From: Candidatus Saccharimonadota bacterium
Lineage (GTDB): Bacteria; Patescibacteriota; Saccharimonadia; Saccharimonadales; Saccharimonadaceae
Direction of reading: 5' to 3'
DNA length: 40,395 nt
NCBI GenBank assembly: GCA_030527585.1
Contig: JAUNAL010000001.1
Coordinates: forward strand, 1-40,395
This document shows, in pieces, positions 1 to 6,803 of this stretch. Numbering within the stretch: the stretch's first letter is position 1; each line of letters opens with the position of its first letter. The position numbers and the translations under genes were made by a program. The notes beneath the pieces were generated by a model that saw only the letters and a list, made by a program, of their open reading frames with translations, did no database searches and was not told the origin of the DNA.

Positions 1-1
1 A

Positions 2-604
2 CAAAAAATTCTTATCGGCATCAAAGACCGTGTCTTTGAAAAAGAACTCTCCATTACTGACCTGGTTAGTCTCGCCTCAACCCTCGGTGATAACCTCCGC
101 ACCAACTTCAGTGTTTCCGAATTAAAATCCGCCGCCCATCTAACCGCTTCTTTTGATTTTGAATCTATGCGCCAAGTTTCTCTCTGGCCAGATTATATGA
201 CTACCAGCAACATTAATGGTATTTCCTATGTCATTCCTCGTGCTGGCGCTAATAATTACGGTAAAATCCAAACCTATGTCGACACTATGCTCTCAAATAA
301 CCCTCGCGTCTATGAAGAACCGACTGTCCTCGTTCTTAATGCAACCGAGACTTATGGCTTAGCTGGCACGGAACAAACTAAACTGATCGAGGAAGGCTAT
401 CAAAACGTCACCGCGGATAACGCCCCAGTAGGAGAATATAACCAAGGCTACACTATTTACGCCACCACCGAAGCCAAACCAGGCACCAGGGCCCTTCTCG
501 AATCTTATTATAACGTCACTGCCGAAACCAACATCCCAGACAATATCTCTAAAAACTACGACTTCATCATCATCCTCAACCCACTAGTCGGAACTGAAGA
601 GTAA
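2..604 (+). CDS. LCP-family (LytR-CpsA-Psr) wall protein, C-terminal part
   Basis: Partial gene: the reading frame is open from base 2 and its start lies before the window. The visible 200 residues hold the end of an LCP catalytic domain (QKILIGIKDRVF, then SLASTLGDNLRTNFS, then SFDFESMRQVSL). A LytR_C-type domain follows (VLVLNATETYGLAGTE, then a G-Y-Q-N-V repeat unit). LCP enzymes move undecaprenyl-linked glycopolymers onto peptidoglycan outside the membrane; the LytR_C domain is a common C-terminal partner. The catalytic Asp and Arg residues and the membrane anchor would be upstream and cannot be checked. The gene converges on jag, with a structured repeat between them. Family assignment comes from motif recognition only. 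Confidence 0.8.
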   Translation, partial: QKILIGIKDRVFEKELSITDLVSLASTLGDNLRTNFSVSELKSAAHLTASFDFESMRQVSLWPDYMTTSNINGISYVIPRAGANNYGKIQTYVDTMLSNNPRVYEEPTVLVLNATETYGLAGTEQTKLIEEGYQNVTADNAPVGEYNQGYTIYATTEAKPGTRALLESYYNVTAETNIPDNISKNYDFIIILNPLVGTEE

Positions 605-644
605 AAAACTAACGTAAGTAAAAGTTTGATAAGAGAACGCATTT

Positions 645-749
645 GTTTAACTTTCTAAGCGAAACATAAAGAAAACGCCAAGCTGGCGTTTTCAGAGCGG
701 ACACCCGTAAAGACGGGCTGTCCGCGGGTTTCGCGTGAAAGTTAAACTA
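645..749. repeat. 103-bp structured three-way-junction repeat, copy 1
   Basis: An outer stem joins 645-655 to 737-747 and 659-665 to 728-734. It closes two hairpins. Hairpin 1 is a 9-bp stem, 671-679 with 685-693, loop AAGCT. Hairpin 2 pairs 697-708 with 713-725, with loop AAAG and one bulged C at 718. Flanks 631-644 and 748-761 are still partly complementary. Bases 647-749 match 29891-29993 except at four positions, which form two compensatory pair changes in hairpin 1. It sits between convergent genes and overlaps the jag stop codon, so it may also act as a bidirectional terminator. Confidence 0.9.
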
Positions 750-1208
750 AAGTGCTCTCTTCTTAATAATCAACTTCCGTTCTCTTCCCTCCCCCTCCGA
801 ATACGTTTCCACATCCGAATACTCATCCGCCAACTTATGCACCACTCGCCGATCCGCCGCATTCAAATTAATCGTCATCGGTTCCCCAGTTTCGCGAACT
901 TTTGCAATCCACCCTTCAGCCTTCTCTGCAATCCGATCAGCTCTCTGTCTCTTATAATTCGCCACGTCAACATTCACCCGCGTTACTTCCGCCTCACGCG
1001 AAGCTAGTGCCATCGACACAATATGTTGCAAAGCCCTCAAATTATCCGCATTACGCCCAATTAAAAGCGAATTTAAAGACGTCGACGGAATCGAAAGCTG
1101 AATTACCTCATCATCGATTGTCGAATAAATCGCCACATTAATCCCGAAGAAACTTAGTAAATCCTCCAAATACTTCGCTGCAAATCTGATTGATTCATCC
1201 TTATTCAT
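747..1208 (-). CDS. jag: Jag/KhpB (EloR) KH-R3H RNA-binding protein
   Basis: 153 aa. The middle resembles a KH domain (IPSTSLNSLLIGRNADNLRALQ, with GRNADN in the place of the GxxG loop). The C-terminal half resembles an R3H domain (MTINLNAADRRVVHKLA, then the R-K-L-I-I-K end). The N-terminal Jag_N domain of Firmicutes homologues is missing, as is common in short versions. The family binds RNA and affects cell elongation and division in Gram-positives. It is the last gene of the conserved rpmH-rnpA-yidC-jag block, two bases after the yidC stop. Its own stop lies inside the 103-bp structured repeat. A purine-rich GAGATAA stretch precedes the ATG. Confidence 0.9.
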   Translation of the reverse strand: MNKDESIRFAAKYLEDLLSFFGINVAIYSTIDDEVIQLSIPSTSLNSLLIGRNADNLRALQHIVSMALASREAEVTRVNVDVANYKRQRADRIAEKAEGWIAKVRETGEPMTINLNAADRRVVHKLADEYSDVETYSEGEGRERKLIIKKRAL

Positions 1209-1210
1209 TA

Positions 1211-2320
1211 TTATCTCCTTTTCTTTTTATTATCTTTTGCGGAGATACGCGTAATTTTTGTTCCTGTTTTTTTGTTTTTAACCACTTCGGCTTCTTGTAT
1301 CTTATTAAGTTCACGGATCGTCGCTTTATCTGTCGCGTCGTCCATATCATCCCTAACATGTTTATAAATCACTTTTTGCTGGAAAATTGTCAAAACATTG
1401 CTTAAGAAATAATAGAAAGCTAACGCCCCATGGAGGTTAATCATGATAATAAACATCATGACCGGCATCATCTTCGACATCTGCCCAGTCGTTAAATTAT
1501 TGATATCCGAATTATCAATTTCTTTCCCATCCTGTGCCTCTTTCAAGAGCTCACGGAATTTTTTCTTCTTTTCAGATTTTCCAGACGGCATCTGCTGTTT
1601 CGTCATCCAGTATTGCGCCACCGATGCAAAAATCGCAATCATGAGCATAAATACCGCACTCCACGAAAACTTATTCGCTGACAATACATCGCTCGCTTTC
1701 GCACCCATATCAATCACCCCAAACAATTGTGGATAGAAATCATATTCCGCCTTTTCCTCTGCTGGGATCTCTGCATTCTGTAAATCCTCAAGATAAACCT
1801 TTTGTTTATCTTCTAGAACCTTAATCTCAGAGCCCTCATACGCCACAATCGAATATGCCCGGTTCATTAAATTATCTGTTGGCATCGGTGTTGCAATTAC
1901 TTTAATCGCCGAGAAAATCGCAATAAAGACTGGCAACTGAATAAATAATGTCAAAATCGATGCAAACGGCTTAATATTATACCGTTTATAAAGATCCATC
2001 GTCTGAAGCGATTCTAATTGTTTATTACCATTGCAATTTTTACGAATCTTCACTAACTCTGGCTGAATCTTTTGTATCAACCTTGTCTGTTTTAATTGTT
2101 TCTTAGTTAACGGCCATGTCAAAAGTTTTACTAAAACCGTAAAAATAATAATCGCTAGCCCAAAATCTTTAACTAAATTAAAGATCACAAACAAAATATT
2201 CACAATCGGGCGCACAATAATAAAATCAATTACACCAAACGGCCCACCCATATAAAATGAAGCCACAACAAACGCTAATATCAACCCCCAAGTTATATAT
2301 TTTTTCACACTCTTATTCAT
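1211..2320 (-). CDS. yidC: YidC/Oxa1/Alb3 membrane protein insertase
   Basis: 369 aa. YidC inserts and folds membrane proteins, alone or with SecYEG. There is one hydrophobic segment near residues 8-24, then the conserved core: a segment at about 45-65 and a cytoplasmic basic hairpin (LTWPLTKKQLKQTRLIQKIQPEL, quoted here as two joined blocks LTWPLTKKQLK and QTRLIQKIQPEL). Further membrane segments are near 115-135, 215-235 and 280-305. LTWPLTKKQ is a typical family motif. No lipobox cysteine is present at the N terminus, unlike Bacillus SpoIIIJ. A long charged extracytoplasmic loop (about 140-205) and a lysine-rich tail (KDNKKKRR) are present; such tails bind ribosomes in several bacteria. 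The start overlaps the rnpA end by 8 bases, so translation is probably coupled. Confidence 0.95.
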   Translation of the reverse strand: MNKSVKKYITWGLILAFVVASFYMGGPFGVIDFIIVRPIVNILFVIFNLVKDFGLAIIIFTVLVKLLTWPLTKKQLKQTRLIQKIQPELVKIRKNCNGNKQLESLQTMDLYKRYNIKPFASILTLFIQLPVFIAIFSAIKVIATPMPTDNLMNRAYSIVAYEGSEIKVLEDKQKVYLEDLQNAEIPAEEKAEYDFYPQLFGVIDMGAKASDVLSANKFSWSAVFMLMIAIFASVAQYWMTKQQMPSGKSEKKKKFRELLKEAQDGKEIDNSDINNLTTGQMSKMMPVMMFIIMINLHGALAFYYFLSNVLTIFQQKVIYKHVRDDMDDATDKATIRELNKIQEAEVVKNKKTGTKITRISAKDNKKKRR

Positions 2321-2672
2321 TAGATTCAGTATAGCACACTTTACTCTCCATGACTAGCTCACCGAGAACCTTTTCCAATTCAGAATTCGGCATTCGTCCC
2401 ACATCTTTCGAAAAAATCACAAAAATATAATCTCGCCCTTTCGGAATCAATTCGAAATTCTTCCGAACCACTTCATAAACCCTTCGCCGAATCCGGTTCC
2501 GCCCCACCGCCGTTTTTAGTACCTTTTTTGAAACCACCACCGCAACCCGCGTCAAACCCCTCGTATTATCAGCAAAAACTAAAGACGCCTTGACCCGGCG
2601 AACCGTCTTCCCATTTTTATAAACATATCTCACCCCACCCCGCGAGTGAAACCGGTATTTTTTATTCAACAT
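2313..2672 (-). CDS. rnpA: Ribonuclease P protein component
   Basis: 119 aa, the usual length. The protein subunit helps RNase P RNA remove 5' leaders from tRNA precursors. The family signature is clear: VAVVVSKKVLKTAVGRNRIRR, in which the GRNRIRR block is the RNA-binding RNR helix, with FVIFSKDV near the C terminus. The N terminus keeps the aromatic/basic start (KKYRFHSRGGVRYVY). Start choice: an ATG 7 nt after a TATAAT box on the minus strand (2680-2685), so the transcript would be nearly leaderless. The C terminus overlaps the yidC start. The gene for the RNase P RNA was not recognised in this window. Confidence 0.95.
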   Translation of the reverse strand: MLNKKYRFHSRGGVRYVYKNGKTVRRVKASLVFADNTRGLTRVAVVVSKKVLKTAVGRNRIRRRVYEVVRKNFELIPKGRDYIFVIFSKDVGRMPNSELEKVLGELVMESKVCYTESNE

Positions 2673-2679
2673 AATATAT

Positions 2680-2685
2680 ATTATA
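2680..2685 (-). promoter_or_regulatory. -10 box of rnpA (near-leaderless)
   Basis: TATAAT on the minus strand lies 7 nt before the rnpA ATG, so transcription would start at or next to the start codon. The surrounding A/T run makes other registers possible. Confidence 0.5.
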
Positions 2686-2695
2686 TACCAAATAA

Positions 2696-2709
2696 GCCCC
2701 TTGCGGGGC
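2696..2709 (-). terminator. Short hairpin between rpmH and rnpA
   Basis: A GCCCC-GCAA-GGGGC hairpin on the minus strand, followed by TTATTT, lies just after the rpmH stop. It could end or attenuate rpmH transcription before the rnpA promoter. The T tract is weak, so read-through is likely. Confidence 0.5.
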
Positions 2710-2719
2710 CTATCTTTTC

Positions 2720-2857
2720 TTAAGCCGTTAGCCTTGCGCGACCCTTAAGTCGGCGACGAGCTAATACCTTTCGGCCAGTCTTCGACGCATTTCGTTTCAT
2801 AAAACCATGTTCAGCTTTACGTTGGCGTTTATGCGGCTGATAAGTTCGTTTTGGCAT
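2720..2857 (-). CDS. rpmH: 50S ribosomal protein L34
   Basis: 45 aa; begins [19 protein letters not shown] and ends GRARLTA. L34 is a basic protein of the large ribosomal subunit. The TYQP-x-x-R start, HGFMKR centre and [13 protein letters not shown] block are diagnostic. An extra Pro follows the initiator Met (MPKRT rather than MKRT), a variant found in several deep-branching bacteria. The ATG has AAGGAA 7 nt upstream. It starts the minus-strand operon and is divergent from dnaA, the standard origin arrangement. Confidence 0.96.
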   Translation of the reverse strand: MPKRTYQPHKRQRKAEHGFMKRNASKTGRKVLARRRLKGRARLTA

Positions 2858-2897
2858 ATTATTCCTTAAAATTTAATTTTTCACAAATATTTGTTAT

Positions 2898-2926
2898 AGT
2901 ATACCTCATTTTTCCACAATTTTCAA
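2898..2926 (-). promoter_or_regulatory. rpmH promoter
   Basis: On the minus strand, TTGAAA (2921-2926) is 17 bases from TATACT (2898-2903), upstream of rpmH. A TTTTCCACA-type DnaA box (2910-2918) lies in the spacer, so DnaA could repress this promoter. Confidence 0.55.
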
Positions 2927-3060
2927 GAAGTTTTCCACATTCTTTTTAGAGATACCTTTCCCATCTGTGGAAAAACCACCTCTATAAACCTTAAAAACAT
3001 ATTACAAAACATTTTTCATCCCAAAAACCTGTGGAAAACTTTCCGATTCCCTGCTATAAT
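2910..3060 (+). promoter_or_regulatory. dnaA promoter with DnaA-box cluster
   Basis: TATAAT at 3055-3060 precedes dnaA. The -35 place (3032-3037, TGGAAA) lies inside a DnaA-box-like TGTGGAAAA (3030-3038). Four copies of TTTTCCACA in either orientation are present: 2910-2918, 2931-2939, 2966-2974 and 3030-3038. This arrangement suggests DnaA autoregulation. Unlike most genes here, dnaA has a leader and a full AAAGGAGG site at 3068-3075. Confidence 0.65.
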
Positions 3061-3085
3061 ACTCTTAAAAGGAGGTTAAAACATA

Positions 3086-4447
3086 ATGCATAACATTTGG
3101 GAAAATGTTTTAGCGGAAATTGAACAAAAAATTTCTGCTGCAAATTTCTCAACCTGGTTCCAGGACACATCCCTTATTTCCTCCGAAAACGGCGAGGTTA
3201 TTATTGGTGTTAAAAACTCTTTCTTTATCAAACAACTACAATCTAAATTTATTAATTATATCACCGATGCCCTCAAAAATAGCGGCGTTCCGGTCGAGAA
3301 TATTACTTTTGAAGTCCAAACTAAAAATAAATCAAAAATCCGCCCCCGCGAAATTACCGCCGACTCCACTCTTCTCAAAAACCACACTAAGCTAGCTTCT
3401 AATTATAAAAATCCATCCAATAACTTAAATAACGGCCTAAATTCTAAATATACTCTTGATAACTTTATTATTGGCTCAAACAATGATCTCGCCTCTTCGG
3501 CCGCCAAAAGTATCGTTGATAACCCAGGTGCTACCTATAACCCTTTTTTCCTCTATGGCGGACCAGGCCTTGGTAAAACCCACTTAGTCCAAGCCATCGG
3601 CAATGAATTATTACGCCGTAATCCAAACTATAAAATCCTCTACACCCCAATCTCAAATTTCTATGCCGACTTTATTGATTCCGTCCGTAAGGGTAAAGGT
3701 AAAGATTTCAGTCAAAAGTTCCTCGGTCTCGATTGTTTAATTATTGACGATTTCCAGTTTATCGTCGGTAAAGAAAAAAGTCAGGAAGAATTCTTTAATA
3801 TCTTTAATTCCCTTTACCAACTCAATAAACAGATCATCGTCACTAGCGATCGTCTCCCTAGCCAAATCAAATCCGTCGACGAACGATTAGCCTCTCGTTT
3901 AACCTGGGCTGGCGCTTTCGACCTTCAGCTACCTAAATTCGAAGACAAGTGTGCAATTCTCCGCGCCAAAGCCGACCTCACCGGTGCAGAAATCGAAAAT
4001 GAAGCCATTGAATATATTGCTGAAAACGTCAATACGAATATCCGCGATCTCGAAGGAGAACTCTCCACCCTCCTCCTCATGTCCGATGTTCGTGGTCTCA
4101 CCCCCCTTGAACTTATCCAAAAGGGCGCGGTCAACGTCTCACACACCTCGAAGCTCCGCCCAACCTCACCAAAACAAGTCATCGATAAAGTAGCCAAATA
4201 TTACCAAATCACCACTAAAGAAATGTGTGGCAAATCTCGCGTAACCAACATTAAAACCGCCCGCCAAGTCGCCATGTTTATCCTTAAAAAAGAATTATCT
4301 CTCAGTACTACTAAAATCGCCGCCGAGGTTGGCGTTAAAGATCATACTACGGTTATGCACGGCATTAAAAAAATTGAACAGGATTTAAAACTCGATTTTA
4401 CTCTCCGTGACCAGATTGAAGAAATTAAAGGAAAAATCTATGGATAA
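3086..4447 (+). CDS. dnaA: Chromosomal replication initiator DnaA
   Basis: 453 aa, normal length. Domain I is at about residues 1-80 (IWENVLAEIEQKISAANFSTW). A low-complexity linker full of Asn and Lys follows. Domain III (AAA+) begins near 127 (TLDNFIIGSNNDLASSAAKS), with Walker A GGPGLGKTH near 158 and Walker B LIIDDFQF near 215. Domain IV has the DNA-binding signature KDHTTVMHGIKKIE near 415-430, which reads DnaA boxes. DnaA opens the origin and recruits the helicase. Boxes upstream and between dnaA and dnaN are its likely targets. The start follows a strong AAAGGAGG ribosome site. The next gene, dnaN, follows after 254 bases. Confidence 0.98.
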   Translation: MHNIWENVLAEIEQKISAANFSTWFQDTSLISSENGEVIIGVKNSFFIKQLQSKFINYITDALKNSGVPVENITFEVQTKNKSKIRPREITADSTLLKNHTKLASNYKNPSNNLNNGLNSKYTLDNFIIGSNNDLASSAAKSIVDNPGATYNPFFLYGGPGLGKTHLVQAIGNELLRRNPNYKILYTPISNFYADFIDSVRKGKGKDFSQKFLGLDCLIIDDFQFIVGKEKSQEEFFNIFNSLYQLNKQIIVTSDRLPSQIKSVDERLASRLTWAGAFDLQLPKFEDKCAILRAKADLTGAEIENEAIEYIAENVNTNIRDLEGELSTLLLMSDVRGLTPLELIQKGAVNVSHTSKLRPTSPKQVIDKVAKYYQITTKEMCGKSRVTNIKTARQVAMFILKKELSLSTTKIAAEVGVKDHTTVMHGIKKIEQDLKLDFTLRDQIEEIKGKIYG

Positions 4448-4701
4448 CCCTCTTCTTTATTTTGTGGAAAACCCGTGGAAATCCCTATGCAAATCTCCGT
4501 GTAAACCACCTGTAAAAAATGTGTACAAAAAATCACAAAACTACTCAAAACGTGTAAAACCCAAACTTACCCACAATCTTCCCCACAAAACCCCACAACT
4601 TTTCCCACAACTCTCCCCTCTCTATAAAACCCCAATCTTATCCACAATTCCACAACCCCTACTACAACAACTACTAAATATTAATAATAGAAAGGACTAA
4701 A
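4448..4701. other. Putative replication origin (oriC), dnaA-dnaN intergenic
   Basis: 254 bp without a gene and almost free of G on the plus strand. It holds one perfect DnaA box, TTATCCACA (4638-4646), and near matches: TGTGGAAAA (4463-4471), TTACCCACA (4567-4575) and TTTTCCCACA (about 4600-4609). Many extra CCACAA words lie between them. The dnaA-dnaN gap is a standard origin site. The C/A-rich strand asymmetry resembles unwinding-region design, but no clear DnaA-trio array was identified. Confidence 0.7.
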
Positions 4702-5805
4702 ATGGAAATCGAAGTTACACAAGAAAAACTCTCAAAAGCCCTAAATAATGTTAGTCGTATAGCTGTCGGAAAAGTGACCCTACCCGTATTAAATAATGTG
4801 CTCATTCGCGTAGATAACGGTAAAGTTTCTCTAACCACCACCAATCTAGACATGGCGACAGTCGTATTTTTGCCAGTCTCTAGTTCTAAAGACGGAGTGA
4901 TTACTGTCCCAGCTAAACTTTTGTCCGAGTTTGTCTCTACTCTGCCTAGAGGCGAAAAAATCAAATTAACCGCCAAAGACACCAAAATCACCATTTCGGC
5001 CGGCAAATATTCCTCAGTTATCAATGGTTCCCTTGCGGATGATTTTCCGGAACTTCCAGAAATCAACGAAAAAGAAGCCGTCACCTTTAAAATGGGGGTA
5101 GATGAATTTAAAAACGGTGTTGGTCAGGTTATTATTGCAAGCTCCAACGATTACACTCGCCCAGCTCTTACCGGTATCTATTTTAATACCCATGAAAAAA
5201 CTTTAGCTATTGCCTCAACCGATGGATATCGTTTAGCTGAAAAGAAATTAGTCAAAAATGTCCAAAGTGAGATTAATGTTATCGTCCCAGCTAGCTCTCT
5301 TCGTGAAGTCCTCTCCGCCATCAATGACGGGATGGATGAAATCGAGATTTCCTTCAACGAAGACCTCGCCCGTTTTCGGCTTGGTGAAGTTGAAGTTATT
5401 TCTAAACTTATCGACGCTAGTTATCCGGAATACCGCCGCCTCTTTCCTAAAGATTGCAATATCTCTCTTGATTTAGATCGTGAAGAATTTGTTCGCGTTG
5501 TTAAGCTTGCCGCCCTTTTTGCTCGCCGTAGTGCTGGGGGCGCAATCGTTTGTGAAGCTAAAAACCCAAATATCTTCTCAGTCAAAGCCGTTGCGAACGA
5601 ACTTGGCGAAAACGACTCAATCATTGAAACCGAAATTAAAGAAGAGGGTAAAATTACTCTTAATTCCCGTTTCCTTATTGATGCCTTAAACGCTTTAACT
5701 GAAAAACAAATTTCTATCGAATTTTCTAATCAAGTTAGCCCCCTAGTTTTGCGAGCTAAACAAAATAGCGATTATACTCACATCATAATGCCACTAAACT
5801 CATGA
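4702..5805 (+). CDS. dnaN: DNA polymerase III sliding clamp (beta)
   Basis: 367 aa, the usual length for three repeated clamp domains (about 1-120, 125-245, 246-367). The dimeric ring holds the polymerase on DNA. Family features: an N-terminal block EVTQEKLSKALNNVSRI, the central TDGYRLAEKKL block, and a C-terminal HIIMPLNS that replaces the usual P-M-R-L end. The ATG follows GAAAGGA. The stop TGA overlaps the recF ATG (ATGA), so the two genes are probably translationally coupled. Confidence 0.97.
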   Translation: MEIEVTQEKLSKALNNVSRIAVGKVTLPVLNNVLIRVDNGKVSLTTTNLDMATVVFLPVSSSKDGVITVPAKLLSEFVSTLPRGEKIKLTAKDTKITISAGKYSSVINGSLADDFPELPEINEKEAVTFKMGVDEFKNGVGQVIIASSNDYTRPALTGIYFNTHEKTLAIASTDGYRLAEKKLVKNVQSEINVIVPASSLREVLSAINDGMDEIEISFNEDLARFRLGEVEVISKLIDASYPEYRRLFPKDCNISLDLDREEFVRVVKLAALFARRSAGGAIVCEAKNPNIFSVKAVANELGENDSIIETEIKEEGKITLNSRFLIDALNALTEKQISIEFSNQVSPLVLRAKQNSDYTHIIMPLNS

Positions 5806-6803
5806 TTATAAAATCAATCAACCTCACCAATTTTCGGAACCACGAAATCTACCACCTAGACTGTAAACCGACCACTACCCTTATTCTTGGGAGTAATGGT
5901 AGTGGTAAAACCTCAGTTCTCGAGGCAATCTATATTTTAACTCGCGGTAAAAGTTTTCGTGCCACAGATCCGGAAATTTTAAAGCGGGATACGGATTTTT
6001 ATCGTATCGTTATCGAGTATGATAGTGGCGAAAAAATCATAGCAACATATGACGGTAGCCTTAAAACTTTTCTTGCTTCAGATAAAAAATCTCGTCGTCT
6101 CCCTAAAAAACATAAATACCCAGTCGTCTTTTTTGAACCGAAAGATTTGAATCTCATCAGTGGCTCCCCCTCTCGTCATCGCGAATATTTTGATCGCTTT
6201 TTTAGTCAACTTAGTGACGAATATGGGAATACCCTTTCCCGCTACGAAAAAGCCCTCAAACAAAGAAATGAGCTCCTAAAAACCGAATCCATCTCAAGGG
6301 CTGATTTGTTTTCTTGGAATCTTCTCCTCTCAAAACTCGGTACCAGTCTTTATAATCTAAGGTTGGAATTTGTCAGCGAAATCAATAAAAACCTCAATAA
6401 AATCTACCATTCTATCGCTGAAAACAATGACCAAATTAAACTGGAATATATTTCAGAAATCAATCACCCAACCGAAAATACCTATTTTAATACCCTCGAA
6501 CAAAACTTCGAAAAAGATTCATATCTCGGACACACTAGCTTCGGCATTCATCGTGATGACTTTCAATTTATTTTCAATTATCACCCTGCAGACGGTTCCG
6601 CCTCTCGTGGTGAAACTAGGTCGATTATCTTAGCTCTCAAATTTGTTGAGGCGGAAACTCTTTTCCGTAAACTTGGTAAAAAGCCTCTAGTCCTTCTTGA
6701 CGATGTTTTCTCCGAACTTGATGAAGCTAGGCGTAAGTGTCTTGTTAAAAACTTCCAAGATCACCAAGTTATTATCACTAGTGTTGAAAATATTACTGAT
6801 TAG
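5802..6803 (+). CDS. recF: DNA replication/repair protein RecF
   Basis: 333 aa, slightly short of the usual 360. It is an SMC-like ATPase that helps load RecA at gaps. N-terminal block INLTNFRNHE, Walker A GSNGSGKTS near residue 31, the RecF signature around SPSRHREYFDRFFSQL, an ABC-type SRGETRS (signature) and Walker B PLVLLDDVFSELDEARR near 300 are all visible. It overlaps dnaN by 4 bases and runs 11 bases into the convergent next gene. gyrB does not follow, unlike in many bacteria. Confidence 0.96.
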   Translation: MIIKSINLTNFRNHEIYHLDCKPTTTLILGSNGSGKTSVLEAIYILTRGKSFRATDPEILKRDTDFYRIVIEYDSGEKIIATYDGSLKTFLASDKKSRRLPKKHKYPVVFFEPKDLNLISGSPSRHREYFDRFFSQLSDEYGNTLSRYEKALKQRNELLKTESISRADLFSWNLLLSKLGTSLYNLRLEFVSEINKNLNKIYHSIAENNDQIKLEYISEINHPTENTYFNTLEQNFEKDSYLGHTSFGIHRDDFQFIFNYHPADGSASRGETRSIILALKFVEAETLFRKLGKKPLVLLDDVFSELDEARRKCLVKNFQDHQVIITSVENITD

